Below are positions 8,270 to 14,596 of a stretch of DNA of 15,113 nucleotides, one piece after another. Numbering within the stretch: the stretch's first letter is position 1; every line of letters begins with the position of its first letter. The notes under the pieces are model-generated. The model saw only the letters and a list, made by a program, of their open reading frames with translations. It was not told the origin of the DNA and searched no databases. The position numbers were made by a program, and so were the translations under genes. Location: the NCBI GenBank assembly GCA_964638895.1, contig CAZWYY010000070.1:1-15113 (forward strand). The letters are read 5' to 3'. The stretch comes from JAFGGG01 sp964638895. GTDB taxonomy: Bacteria; Spirochaetota; Spirochaetia; SZUA-6; RPPD01.

Positions 8270-8953
8270 TTATTCCTCCCATTCCGCCAACAAGGCTTCC
8301 GCTTGTTTTGCTATATCCGAATGCGGACATTCGCGTATGGACTGCTCCAAACTTCCCAGTGCGTCCTCTATTCTTCCGTCAAAAATGGCGATTTTTGCCT
8401 GATAAAGCCTGAAAACGGCCTTTTGACGAGCGTTAAAGGAGTTGTAACGGCTTTCCAGTACGGAAAGATCCTGTTTTGCCATGTCCATTCTATTCAGGGG
8501 AGAAGCCTCGCTCAGGGCCACGGAATTAACCAATCTTAAAAACCGCAGATCCGACAGATCGGGGGCGTGTCCGACCGCTTCATCTATAAAATTAATACCT
8601 TTTTCAAGAAGCGCCGTGGCTTTGAAAATATCACCCTCATCCGCGTATATACCCGCCTGTAAGGTAAGAGCGCTTCCGTAATAAGCCAGAGCAAGCGGCG
8701 CTTTTGAGTTATTATAGGCGGCCTCAAGGCATCGCAGCGCTTTGTCGATATATTTTTCAGGATTAAGCCGTGTTAAGTTATGATAGACAATACCCACATA
8801 GAGATCCACATCTTTATTGGTTTTCGTTATTTCCCGGATAAGCGTTTGTGCCTCAGCCTCATTATATTCGCCCTGTACCCTGGACAGCAGATCTTCCGCG
8901 AAACCGGAGCCTGAAACCAAAATAACAAGTAATACCAGATGTAATGCTTTCAT
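8270..8953 (-). CDS. Secreted TPR-like helical repeat protein
   Basis: The protein begins MKALHLVLLVILVSGSGFAED, a clear signal peptide with likely cleavage after FA. I chose the ATG at 8951-8953 because GGAGGT lies 4 bases upstream. An in-frame ATG at 8968 would add MYGGI ahead of the signal peptide. The mature part (about 207 residues) is alpha-helical. It has degenerate TPR-like pairs such as IDKALRCLEAAYNN, KATALLEKGINFIDEAVG, KAVFRLYQAKIAIFDGRIEDALGSLEQ and a C-terminal AKQAEALLAEWEE. It is likely a periplasmic scaffold or assembly factor. It sits between the outer-membrane barrel gene (about 20 bp gap) and the SafE gene (no gap). No enzymatic motif is seen. Confidence 0.75.
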   Translation of the reverse strand: MKALHLVLLVILVSGSGFAEDLLSRVQGEYNEAEAQTLIREITKTNKDVDLYVGIVYHNLTRLNPEKYIDKALRCLEAAYNNSKAPLALAYYGSALTLQAGIYADEGDIFKATALLEKGINFIDEAVGHAPDLSDLRFLRLVNSVALSEASPLNRMDMAKQDLSVLESRYNSFNARQKAVFRLYQAKIAIFDGRIEDALGSLEQSIRECPHSDIAKQAEALLAEWEE

Positions 8954-8973
8954 AATACCTCCATACATATAAT

Positions 8974-10251
8974 TTAAAATCCCCCCGTTACGGCAAAAAC
9001 AAAGCGGCCGCTGCCTTCCCTGTTCCAGCCGTAGGAGAAGGAAAAATAGGCGAACACCGGGTTATTAAAAATAAGACGCAGGCCCAGACCGTATGCGTCT
9101 TTTAAACCGCTTTCAAACAGACGGTTTTCAAAATCCTCTATGAATCCCAGATCGGTGTAGATGAATCCGGCCATCTCGATATTAAACATGGGGGGTATCA
9201 GGAATTCATAAACAATAAAACGGTACTCAATATTTACAAGAACGAATTTCTCTCCCGTCAGTGATTCATCGGTATATCCCGAGCGTATGCCGCGATCGGC
9301 CGTATGCGCCAGATCAAAGTCATAGCGCCGCGGCAGCTCCGACCAAGAACCGCCGCCTGAAAGCTGCAGATTAACCGAGTGGCCGGGCACAAGAAACCAG
9401 TTTGCGCTTGCCCTTGCTGAAAATGAAAAGAGCACGTCCTCACTTATATGGAGGAAAATTATATTGGGGAATACGCCGAACTGAACGGCGGACGGCGTTT
9501 CAATGCCGCCGATAATGATCCTGCCTCTTAACTTTGGTCGTAACACGGAATCCAGAACATCCGCTTGAGAGTCGTCATCGGGGAAAGTTATATAGTTGCC
9601 TTCAACAGATAATCCTAAAATCCAGTCGGGATGAAAGCGTAAACCTATCGTACCCGAAAGCGTCAGCATATGGTAAAAATTATTTTCCGATATTCCCAAT
9701 CCGGGATTTTTATAATAAACTCCGCCGCCCAGAATGATATTTGTACCCGCAAAGGCCTCATCGATATACTCCGCGCCATCCATGTTATATCCCGCATACA
9801 GTCTGAAGCGCTTTTTCTTTCCCCAGAGATTATCCACACCGAACACGGCATAGAGATTATCGCCGCCGAACCGGTACAAAAATCCTTCTCTGAGTTTAAT
9901 CAGAATGGTCCGCCTGTTTTGGTATCTGCGGGGCGGAACAATATCTACGCTTATATTGTAGAAATAACCGCAATCAAAGAGCCTTGTTTCTGTAGTCTTT
10001 ACCTCTCTTTCCAAGACTGCCACAGCTAACCGGTCGCCGGGGGCAAGGCATACAAAGCTGATAATGGTGGCCGGTGAAGTAAATCCCCGTTCGTCTTTAT
10101 CAGGAATATCTTCTTTAATGTCCCATATATACGTGGAGTCATCAATTACGATTCTTATTCTGCTGATTGTAACTATATCCCCGGGATCGGCAAAAATAAG
10201 AGTCCCTTTAAACAGAAGGAGCGTAATTATAAAAAAATTTTTCTTCACCAT
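8974..10251 (-). CDS. Short Omp85/BamA-like outer-membrane beta-barrel protein with one POTRA-like domain
   Basis: The start is the ATG at 10249-10251, giving MVKKNFFIITLLLF...FA-DPG, a clean signal peptide, and 425 residues. An in-frame TTG at 10299 would add 16 residues and lacks a good ribosome binding site. Residues about 25-122 look like one POTRA domain (PGDRLAVAVLEREVKTTETRLFD, then GYFYNISVDIVPP and RRTILIKLREG). The rest alternates aromatic and polar residues as in a beta-barrel (KKRFRLYAGYNMDGA, TLSGTIGLRF) and ends in FAVTGGF, with the C-terminal Phe typical of barrel substrates. BamA itself has five POTRA domains and about 800 residues, so this is a specialised short relative. As first gene of the operon it suggests an outer-membrane endpoint. 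What it transports or assembles is unknown. Confidence 0.72.
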   Translation of the reverse strand: MVKKNFFIITLLLFKGTLIFADPGDIVTISRIRIVIDDSTYIWDIKEDIPDKDERGFTSPATIISFVCLAPGDRLAVAVLEREVKTTETRLFDCGYFYNISVDIVPPRRYQNRRTILIKLREGFLYRFGGDNLYAVFGVDNLWGKKKRFRLYAGYNMDGAEYIDEAFAGTNIILGGGVYYKNPGLGISENNFYHMLTLSGTIGLRFHPDWILGLSVEGNYITFPDDDSQADVLDSVLRPKLRGRIIIGGIETPSAVQFGVFPNIIFLHISEDVLFSFSARASANWFLVPGHSVNLQLSGGGSWSELPRRYDFDLAHTADRGIRSGYTDESLTGEKFVLVNIEYRFIVYEFLIPPMFNIEMAGFIYTDLGFIEDFENRLFESGLKDAYGLGLRLIFNNPVFAYFSFSYGWNREGSGRFVFAVTGGF

Positions 10252-10346
10252 AAAACGACCTATAAAAAATCTAAGAAACAAATATACCTTTTTATGCAAA
10301 AATCCAATCGTATCTTTGTATGATTTTTATGAATTTGTTTGAGCAA

Positions 10347-10374
10347 GCGGTCTCATACATTTGTATGAGACCGC
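10347..10374. promoter_or_regulatory. Perfect 28-bp palindrome, candidate operator
   Basis: Arms GCGGTCTCATACA and TGTATGAGACCGC are perfect complements separated by TT. The centre lies about 110 bp upstream of the barrel gene's ATG. No T-run follows on either strand, which argues against a simple terminator. The half-site TTTGTATGA recurs in direct orientation at 10315-10323, 45 bp closer to the gene. It could bind a dimeric regulator. The nearby LuxR-type protein is a candidate, by position only. Confidence 0.5.
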
Positions 10375-10462
10375 AATTTTAAATTTGTTCCATGTCATAG
10401 CTATCCAAACGGAAAAATGCTTTTAATTTTAAAAAAATATGATCGAACAAATTTAAAATTGC
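10373..10462. repeat. 90-bp inverted-repeat element, unit 1
   Basis: Perfect 18-bp arms GCAATTTTAAATTTGTTC (10373-10390) and its complement (10445-10462) enclose 54 bp of non-coding sequence. Unit 2 has the same size and the same GCAATT ends. No flanking target duplication is seen. It could be a small non-autonomous element, a hairpin RNA or a regulatory structure. Confidence 0.6.
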
Positions 10463-10484
10463 TTGTCGGAGCATACATATTGAG

Positions 10485-10572
10485 GCAATTCTCATTTCGA
10501 ACGATTATAGTTTAAGGCCTCTATAGCATTAGCTTTCTCTAACACTACCAAATTGTTCAAAATGAGAATTGC
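10485..10572. repeat. 88-bp inverted-repeat element, unit 2
   Basis: 18-bp arms GCAATTCTCATTTCGAAC (10485-10502) and GTTCAAAATGAGAATTGC (10555-10572) pair with one mismatch around 52 bp. It lies 22 bp after unit 1, with arms of the same length and the same GCAATT termini but a different arm interior and loop. Confidence 0.6.
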
Positions 10573-10610
10573 TGGTATGATTGTGGGAATTAAGAATTAA
10601 ATATATGGAA

Positions 10611-11504
10611 CTATTGTTTTTTTTTCAGCAAACGAATCAATTCAACCTTATTATTTACATTTGTCTTTTGATATATGCTGTAAACATGGGTTCGTACAGT
10701 GGTCAGAGATATGAAAAGCTTATTTCCGATTTCCTTATAGGTCTTACCTTTTATTAATTCACTTATGACGTCTTTCTCGCGCGCGGAAATATGATATCCA
10801 TCAATAAAATCCTGTCCTATTTCATAATCACCGGTTTCCTTTTTTAATTTTTTGAAAAAATCTATAATGAGCATAAGATTCAAAAATAAATAAAATCCGG
10901 GAAGCGTATAATATCCTTTTGGTATAAACTGTTTTATAAAGTCTATGCTGTCATAGAAAAAATCCAAAGTTATAAAGCAGGGCATTGCTAATAGACAGAT
11001 AACGGCTACAATCTTCATATTCAGATCGGATTTGATGAGTGAGATTTTCAGTTTTTTTCCAAAAAGCATTATAAACATGGAATAGATAACAGATAAACAC
11101 AAAAAAACCATAACAAACTCGGTAACATTATTAAATAAATCAATAAACTGCGCGAGTATGGTAAATATAGATAATAGTATTGCTGTGAAAGCAAACAGTT
11201 TGTTAAAGATCCCGGAAAAAGAGACTTTCAGCGCCGCATGGGTAAACTTCGGAAGGGTGTATATAAACAGACAGGCACTCATGTTTGCGGAAAAACCCGC
11301 CAGATCATAAAGCAGTCTGTTCTCTTTTCCGCTATACTCCATGATTGTAAGTGAAATAATAATCAAGATAAAGGATATCAGGAAAATAATAAGCAGTTTG
11401 ATAGAATAATCCCTGTGCTTTATATAGGATGAAATATATAAAAACAAACAGGATAAGCCGGCCGAATAAGAGATCCCCCAATAAAAATACCGAAATATAT
11501 TCAA
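10611..11504 (-). CDS. Seven-transmembrane LuxR-type transcriptional regulator
   Basis: The first ~215 residues form seven hydrophobic helices (starting near 5, 36, 66, 97, 127, 165 and 197). The C-terminus (about 236-293) is a LuxR/GerE helix-turn-helix: ISAREKDVISELIKGKTYKEIGNKLFISLTTVRTHV in two halves, then YQKTNVNNKVELIRLL. This is the 7TM-HTH design, in which a membrane sensor is fused directly to a DNA-binding domain. The start is a TTG at 11502-11504 with AGGA 7 bases upstream and no competing ATG nearby. An extended -10 element lies about 20 bases before it, so the mRNA leader is very short. The gene is strikingly AT-rich next to its neighbours, which hints at transfer. It lies 68 bp after the DUF3298 gene and upstream of the barrel operon. 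The signal and targets are unknown. Confidence 0.88.
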   Translation of the reverse strand: MNIFRYFYWGISYSAGLSCLFLYISSYIKHRDYSIKLLIIFLISFILIIISLTIMEYSGKENRLLYDLAGFSANMSACLFIYTLPKFTHAALKVSFSGIFNKLFAFTAILLSIFTILAQFIDLFNNVTEFVMVFLCLSVIYSMFIMLFGKKLKISLIKSDLNMKIVAVICLLAMPCFITLDFFYDSIDFIKQFIPKGYYTLPGFYLFLNLMLIIDFFKKLKKETGDYEIGQDFIDGYHISAREKDVISELIKGKTYKEIGNKLFISLTTVRTHVYSIYQKTNVNNKVELIRLLKKKQ

Positions 11505-11523
11505 AATGTTATCCTAAAAATTT

Positions 11524-11558
11524 ATTATACCACACTATGTGTTCAACAGGGATGTCAA
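11524..11558 (-). promoter_or_regulatory. Extended -10 promoter of the 7TM-LuxR gene
   Basis: On the minus strand TGGTATAAT (TATAAT at 11524-11529) matches an extended -10. A perfect TTGACA lies at 11553-11558, but the spacer is 23 bases, too long for a normal -35. The promoter probably relies on the extended -10. Transcription would begin near 11517, about 13 bases before the TTG start. Confidence 0.6.
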
Positions 11559-11572
11559 GCCTTTTTGCGGGC

Positions 11573-12706
11573 CTACTCAAACAGCCGCCTCACCGGACTG
11601 TCCGCCTTGATCAACTGTTTTATCTCTTTAAAAGACAGGAAGATATCGCTGGGGCCGTAGGCATACGGCCTGATCTCGTAAATATTGTAATAGAAGCCGA
11701 TGCCGTCCGGCGTCACGTAGAAAGTGTCTCCAGGGGTGATGTTGTCCGTAAAATACCCATAGTCTTCCAGGTTGCCGTCTGTGGGAACCTGATCGGTCTG
11801 CCGTACGCGCGCGTCTAAAAGCCTGCCTATCTCCCGTTTGTACCCGGGTACGAAAATATCATCAAGACTCAAAGTTTTCCCGGTTTCCAGGTCAATGCTG
11901 GAAAAATCATCGCCGAACAGCCCGTGAGCGCCCCCGGTATAGGAATAATAGTAAAACCGGAGGGTTATGATATTCTTATCATTGCACAGAAGCGATACGC
12001 CGTAGGTATGCTGCCACATGAACATCCATTCGGAATCCGGGTCAAAAATATCTCGGTTTTCCTCCCGGTAATCGTCCACCAGGCCGTCGCTTATACTTTG
12101 CAGGATTTTTTCAGGGTCTCCTGTTTTACCGGCGAACAGCAGTGCCTGCAGCCGGGCCAGGACCCGTGGGTCTCCGTACTTCACGGGATAAAGATAGAAA
12201 AGGTTGATCTCGATTTTGGGGGTTACACCGTCCCGGAACAACGGCGCCGCGTGCGTAAGCTCATAGGTTTTGAAGGCCACGGAATACGCGCCGTACTCCT
12301 CTCTCGCGCTGAAGGGTAGGTTCTTTTTTTTATCCGCGCTCTGCCAGGTGCCCGTCATATCCGCCCCGCGCAGGGAGGTCACGGTAAACGATCCCGTTTC
12401 CTTACCGTCACGGGTTGTCTCTTTGAGTTGATATTTCCCGTCCTTGTCCACGGAACCTTCCAGCATGAGGGGGATGTTCCGGCCGAAATAATAATAATAA
12501 CCGCTTAAGGTGTTATCGTGTTTTATCAGGTGCATGGTAATCTTATATTTGTCGCCGATCAGTCCCTCAAAGCGTTTGTAAAAGGACCCCGCCGGTGCTA
12601 CCGGCGCTTTCCCTGTGTCCGCGTTGACGGGCAGGGAAAGCGCCCCACTCACGGTGAGTATACATAATGCCGTTGATAGTTTAAAAAACAGGTTGTTTTT
12701 TTTCAT
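11573..12706 (-). CDS. Secreted DUF3298 (RsiV-type C-terminal domain) protein
   Basis: The protein has 377 residues. Residues 1-29 are a signal peptide with likely cleavage near VNA-DTG. Residues about 40-130 form a small beta-rich domain (YKRFEGLIGDKYKITMHL, GSFTVTSL, MTGTWQSADKKKN). The second half is the DUF4163/DUF3298 type: SYTGGAHG, SIDLETGKTLSLDDIFVPGY, and DTFYVTPDGIGFYYNIYEIRPYAYGP. In Bacillus RsiV this domain binds lysozyme, but many Gram-negative copies have no known role, so a cell-envelope function is the most that can be said. AAAGG precedes the ATG. It has its own promoter and no clear terminator before the luxR promoter. A decayed copy lies at the left edge of the window. Confidence 0.85.
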   Translation of the reverse strand: MKKNNLFFKLSTALCILTVSGALSLPVNADTGKAPVAPAGSFYKRFEGLIGDKYKITMHLIKHDNTLSGYYYYFGRNIPLMLEGSVDKDGKYQLKETTRDGKETGSFTVTSLRGADMTGTWQSADKKKNLPFSAREEYGAYSVAFKTYELTHAAPLFRDGVTPKIEINLFYLYPVKYGDPRVLARLQALLFAGKTGDPEKILQSISDGLVDDYREENRDIFDPDSEWMFMWQHTYGVSLLCNDKNIITLRFYYYSYTGGAHGLFGDDFSSIDLETGKTLSLDDIFVPGYKREIGRLLDARVRQTDQVPTDGNLEDYGYFTDNITPGDTFYVTPDGIGFYYNIYEIRPYAYGPSDIFLSFKEIKQLIKADSPVRRLFE

Positions 12707-12743
12707 TCAGTAAAACCTTTCTTTTTTTGATCCGCGTAGTATA

Positions 12744-12773
12744 ATTATATATCAGATTTTTGGTGTTTTTCAA
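12744..12773 (-). promoter_or_regulatory. Sigma70-type promoter of the DUF3298 gene
   Basis: TTGAAA (12768-12773) and a perfect TATAAT (12744-12749) are 18 bases apart on the minus strand. The -10 lies about 38 bases upstream of the ATG. Confidence 0.65.
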
Positions 12774-12972
12774 TTCATTAGAACGCTTATTTAGCGGATG
12801 CGGCCCCGCTCCGCCGTGTTCCTTCCCGTTGTTTCAACAAGATCACAGATAAATCCGACGACCTGACCTCAGTTTATCCGGGCGTATCCATTCGCTGGAA
12901 GGGTATTCGTTCGATACGCGGAGCTTTTATTATAGAGAAATTTTATAAGATCATCTGTGGGACGAAGCAAGG
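12774..12972. other. Intergenic stretch without a recognisable gene
   Basis: No start codon with a ribosome binding site and no known motif are visible. One plus-strand frame is open from 12782 to a stop at 12974-12976 but has no start codon and no recognisable family. Confidence 0.5.
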
Positions 12973-13098
12973 TTAAAAGCACTGAATATAAAAATCCGAA
13001 ACCGGGGACGCGTCCTGCGGACCGGCGCCTGCCGAGGCGGACGTAAGACCGGCCGCGGCGCCGAGCAGCGAAATAAAAATAAATTTGAAAAACCCCAT
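12973..13098 (-). CDS. Possible small exported peptide, or 5' remnant of a secreted protein gene
   Basis: A 41-residue ORF starts MGFFKFIFISLLGAAAGL and reads as a classic signal peptide (Lys near the start, hydrophobic core, TSASA-GA cleavage site). About 18 residues follow, ending DFYIQCF. The upstream GGAAAAAG is only a weak ribosome binding site. It lies in the divergent gap between the DUF3298 and TPR genes. It may be a true short secreted peptide or the surviving 5' end of a broken gene. No homology is recognised. Confidence 0.3.
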   Translation of the reverse strand: MGFFKFIFISLLGAAAGLTSASAGAGPQDASPVSDFYIQCF

Positions 13099-13206
13099 AC
13101 TTTTTCCAATACTCAGATTATGTACCATTTTTTATTACCTTGCAAAGGTGGTAATGTTTATTTATTTATACGGATGTGGTAGATTATGAACATGTAAGGA
13201 GTATTC

Positions 13207-14109
13207 ATGACCGGGGAAAAATATATTGTATTGATGTTGCTGATCACGGCCGCGGTCGCGCCCCTGTTCGCGGACTTTGCCGACAAGATGTACCAGGCCG
13301 ACCTGCTTGATATAGAGGGCAAGTACAAGGCAGAGGAGGATTTACTTAGCGCCACCCTGCAAAAAACCTCGGACAATGCCCAGTACGCGCAGATATACTG
13401 GAGGCTCTCCCGGACCTACATGCAGTTTGGAGAGGAACTCAAGCTTGCAAACGGCCCGCGCAAAGAAATTCTGGTTCTGTTTGAGCAGGGAATAAAATAC
13501 GCGGATATGGCGCTTGAAAAAAATTCTTCCGACGCCATGGCCTATTTCTGGAAGGCGGCCAACGAGGGCATGTGGGGCCAAGTAAAGGGCATCATTGAAA
13601 GCCTGCAAAAGGCGAATGAGATGAAAGAGCTGCTTTTCACGGCCATCTCCTATGATTCCCTGTACCCCGGCTCCTACTATGTGCTGGGGCAGCTTTACGA
13701 CCAGGTGCCGGGCTGGCCCCTGGGTTTCGGCGACCTTGATATTGCCGTATCCCTTGCCCGCAGGGCCGTTGCCGTGAACGAGATTAATATGAAAAACGGC
13801 ACCTATCCCTACAAGTACTACGATATGTACATCGAGCTGGCAAGCTACCTGTGGAAACGGAACTGGGACGCGAAAAAGCGTGCGCGTGAGCAGGCCGTTA
13901 AGAAAAAAAAATACAGTGAAAAATCCGTGGCCCTGGAGAAATACTGCTATTACGAGGGTGTGGCGGAACTTGCGCCCGTATCCGACCGTCAGGAAGCCCT
14001 ACAGGTCGTGCACCGGTCCGTGGCTGAGCTGGAAAAGATCTCCCCCCGCTTTCCCTTTCAGGAAAAGGCCCTGAAAAAGGCCCGCAAACTTTTAGCGGAC
14101 TGGAAGTAA
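13207..14109 (+). CDS. Secreted TPR-type protein
   Basis: Residues 1-22 (MTGEKYIVLMLLITAAVAPLFA) are a signal peptide. The rest is helical with TPR-like repeats: AQIYWRLSRTYMQFGEE, GIKYADMALEKNSSDAMAYFWKAANEG, LFTAISYDSLYPGSYYVLGQLY, and a late pair ending ALKKARKLLADWK. The NSSDAMAYFWKA type of repeat recalls the RMD-like TPR proteins common in spirochaetes and Bacteroidetes. A Lys/Arg-rich stretch (KKRAREQAVKKKKYSEK) lies near residues 222-240. TAAGGAG sits 5 bases before the ATG. It heads a plus-strand run with a lipoprotein (41 bp gap) and a FecR-domain gene (2 bp after the lipoprotein), so the three likely work together at the envelope. The partner is unknown. Confidence 0.8.
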   Translation: MTGEKYIVLMLLITAAVAPLFADFADKMYQADLLDIEGKYKAEEDLLSATLQKTSDNAQYAQIYWRLSRTYMQFGEELKLANGPRKEILVLFEQGIKYADMALEKNSSDAMAYFWKAANEGMWGQVKGIIESLQKANEMKELLFTAISYDSLYPGSYYVLGQLYDQVPGWPLGFGDLDIAVSLARRAVAVNEINMKNGTYPYKYYDMYIELASYLWKRNWDAKKRAREQAVKKKKYSEKSVALEKYCYYEGVAELAPVSDRQEALQVVHRSVAELEKISPRFPFQEKALKKARKLLADWK

Positions 14110-14150
14110 TCGCTGAAATGTTGTATACTTTTTGAATGTAAGGAGCCGCG

Positions 14151-14594
14151 ATGAAAAAAATACCGATCCTGCTCGCGGGTGTTATGCTTCTGCTCGGCGC
14201 CTGCGTCACCTTCAAGGTTGATGAAGACCAGGTCACAAAAATCATAAAGCTTATCAACTCCGGAGACACCGACAAACTGGCGCGCGTCACCCGCGTGCCC
14301 TTCCTGCTGGACGGGGAGATCATCGCCCTGCAGGACGACGCGGGCCTGTTGTGGAAGAACCTGGCCCAGGCCGGGTTCACCCTGCAAAACGCGGCGCTTG
14401 CGGATCTTATTCCCGTAAAGGAAGACACCTATAAACTCTTTGCCGACACCTGGGAGGTTGAGGTGTTCTTCAAGAAGTACGTGCCGCCCAAATCAATGGT
14501 GGCGCAGGTCAAGGCCGACAACGGCGATTTTCTGCTGCTGCTTGACGGGGAGAAGAAGGGGTACGCGCAGATTTTGGGAATAAAGGGGCCGTAA
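14151..14594 (+). CDS. Small lipoprotein of unknown function
   Basis: The 147 residues begin MKKIPILLAGVMLLLGAC, a standard lipoprotein signal with lipidated Cys18. The mature part is about 130 residues of mixed helix and strand (KIIKLINSGDTDKLARVTRVPFLLDGEI, WKNLAQAGF, DTWEVEVFFKKYVPP, FLLLLDGEKKGYAQILGI). The DTDKLARVTRVPFLLDGEI segment suggests an NTF2-like or DUF4440-like sheet, but I do not recognise a family with confidence. TAAGGAG lies 5 bases before the ATG, the same spacing as in the TPR gene. A TATACT at 14124-14129 may be a weak internal -10. It is probably co-transcribed with the TPR and FecR genes. Confidence 0.8.
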   Translation: MKKIPILLAGVMLLLGACVTFKVDEDQVTKIIKLINSGDTDKLARVTRVPFLLDGEIIALQDDAGLLWKNLAQAGFTLQNAALADLIPVKEDTYKLFADTWEVEVFFKKYVPPKSMVAQVKADNGDFLLLLDGEKKGYAQILGIKGP

Positions 14595-14596
14595 CC

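Larger units (their letters stand above)
10252..10610. other. Gene-free, AT-rich intergenic region upstream of the barrel-SafE-FeS operon
   Basis: There is no coding potential in this 359-bp stretch between the regulator stop and the operon start. It contains a 28-bp palindrome, a separate half-site copy and two long inverted-repeat elements, listed separately. No convincing -35/-10 pair for the operon could be picked out. Confidence 0.6.

Noticed and set aside
10252..10299. TTG start that would add 16 residues to the barrel protein
   Set aside because: The ATG at 10249-10251 gives a proper signal peptide. The TTG has no good ribosome binding site.
10347..10374. Rho-independent terminator for the regulator gene
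   Set aside because: The stem is strong but no T-run follows on the minus strand, and it lies about 240 bp past the regulator's stop codon.
10373..10572. Integron attC sites
   Set aside because: The size fits and some treponemes carry integrons, but the GTTRRRY/RYYYAAC core sites are absent and no cassette genes are present.
12782..12976. 64-codon plus-strand open frame as a gene remnant
   Set aside because: It has no start codon or ribosome binding site, and the translation resembles no family I know.
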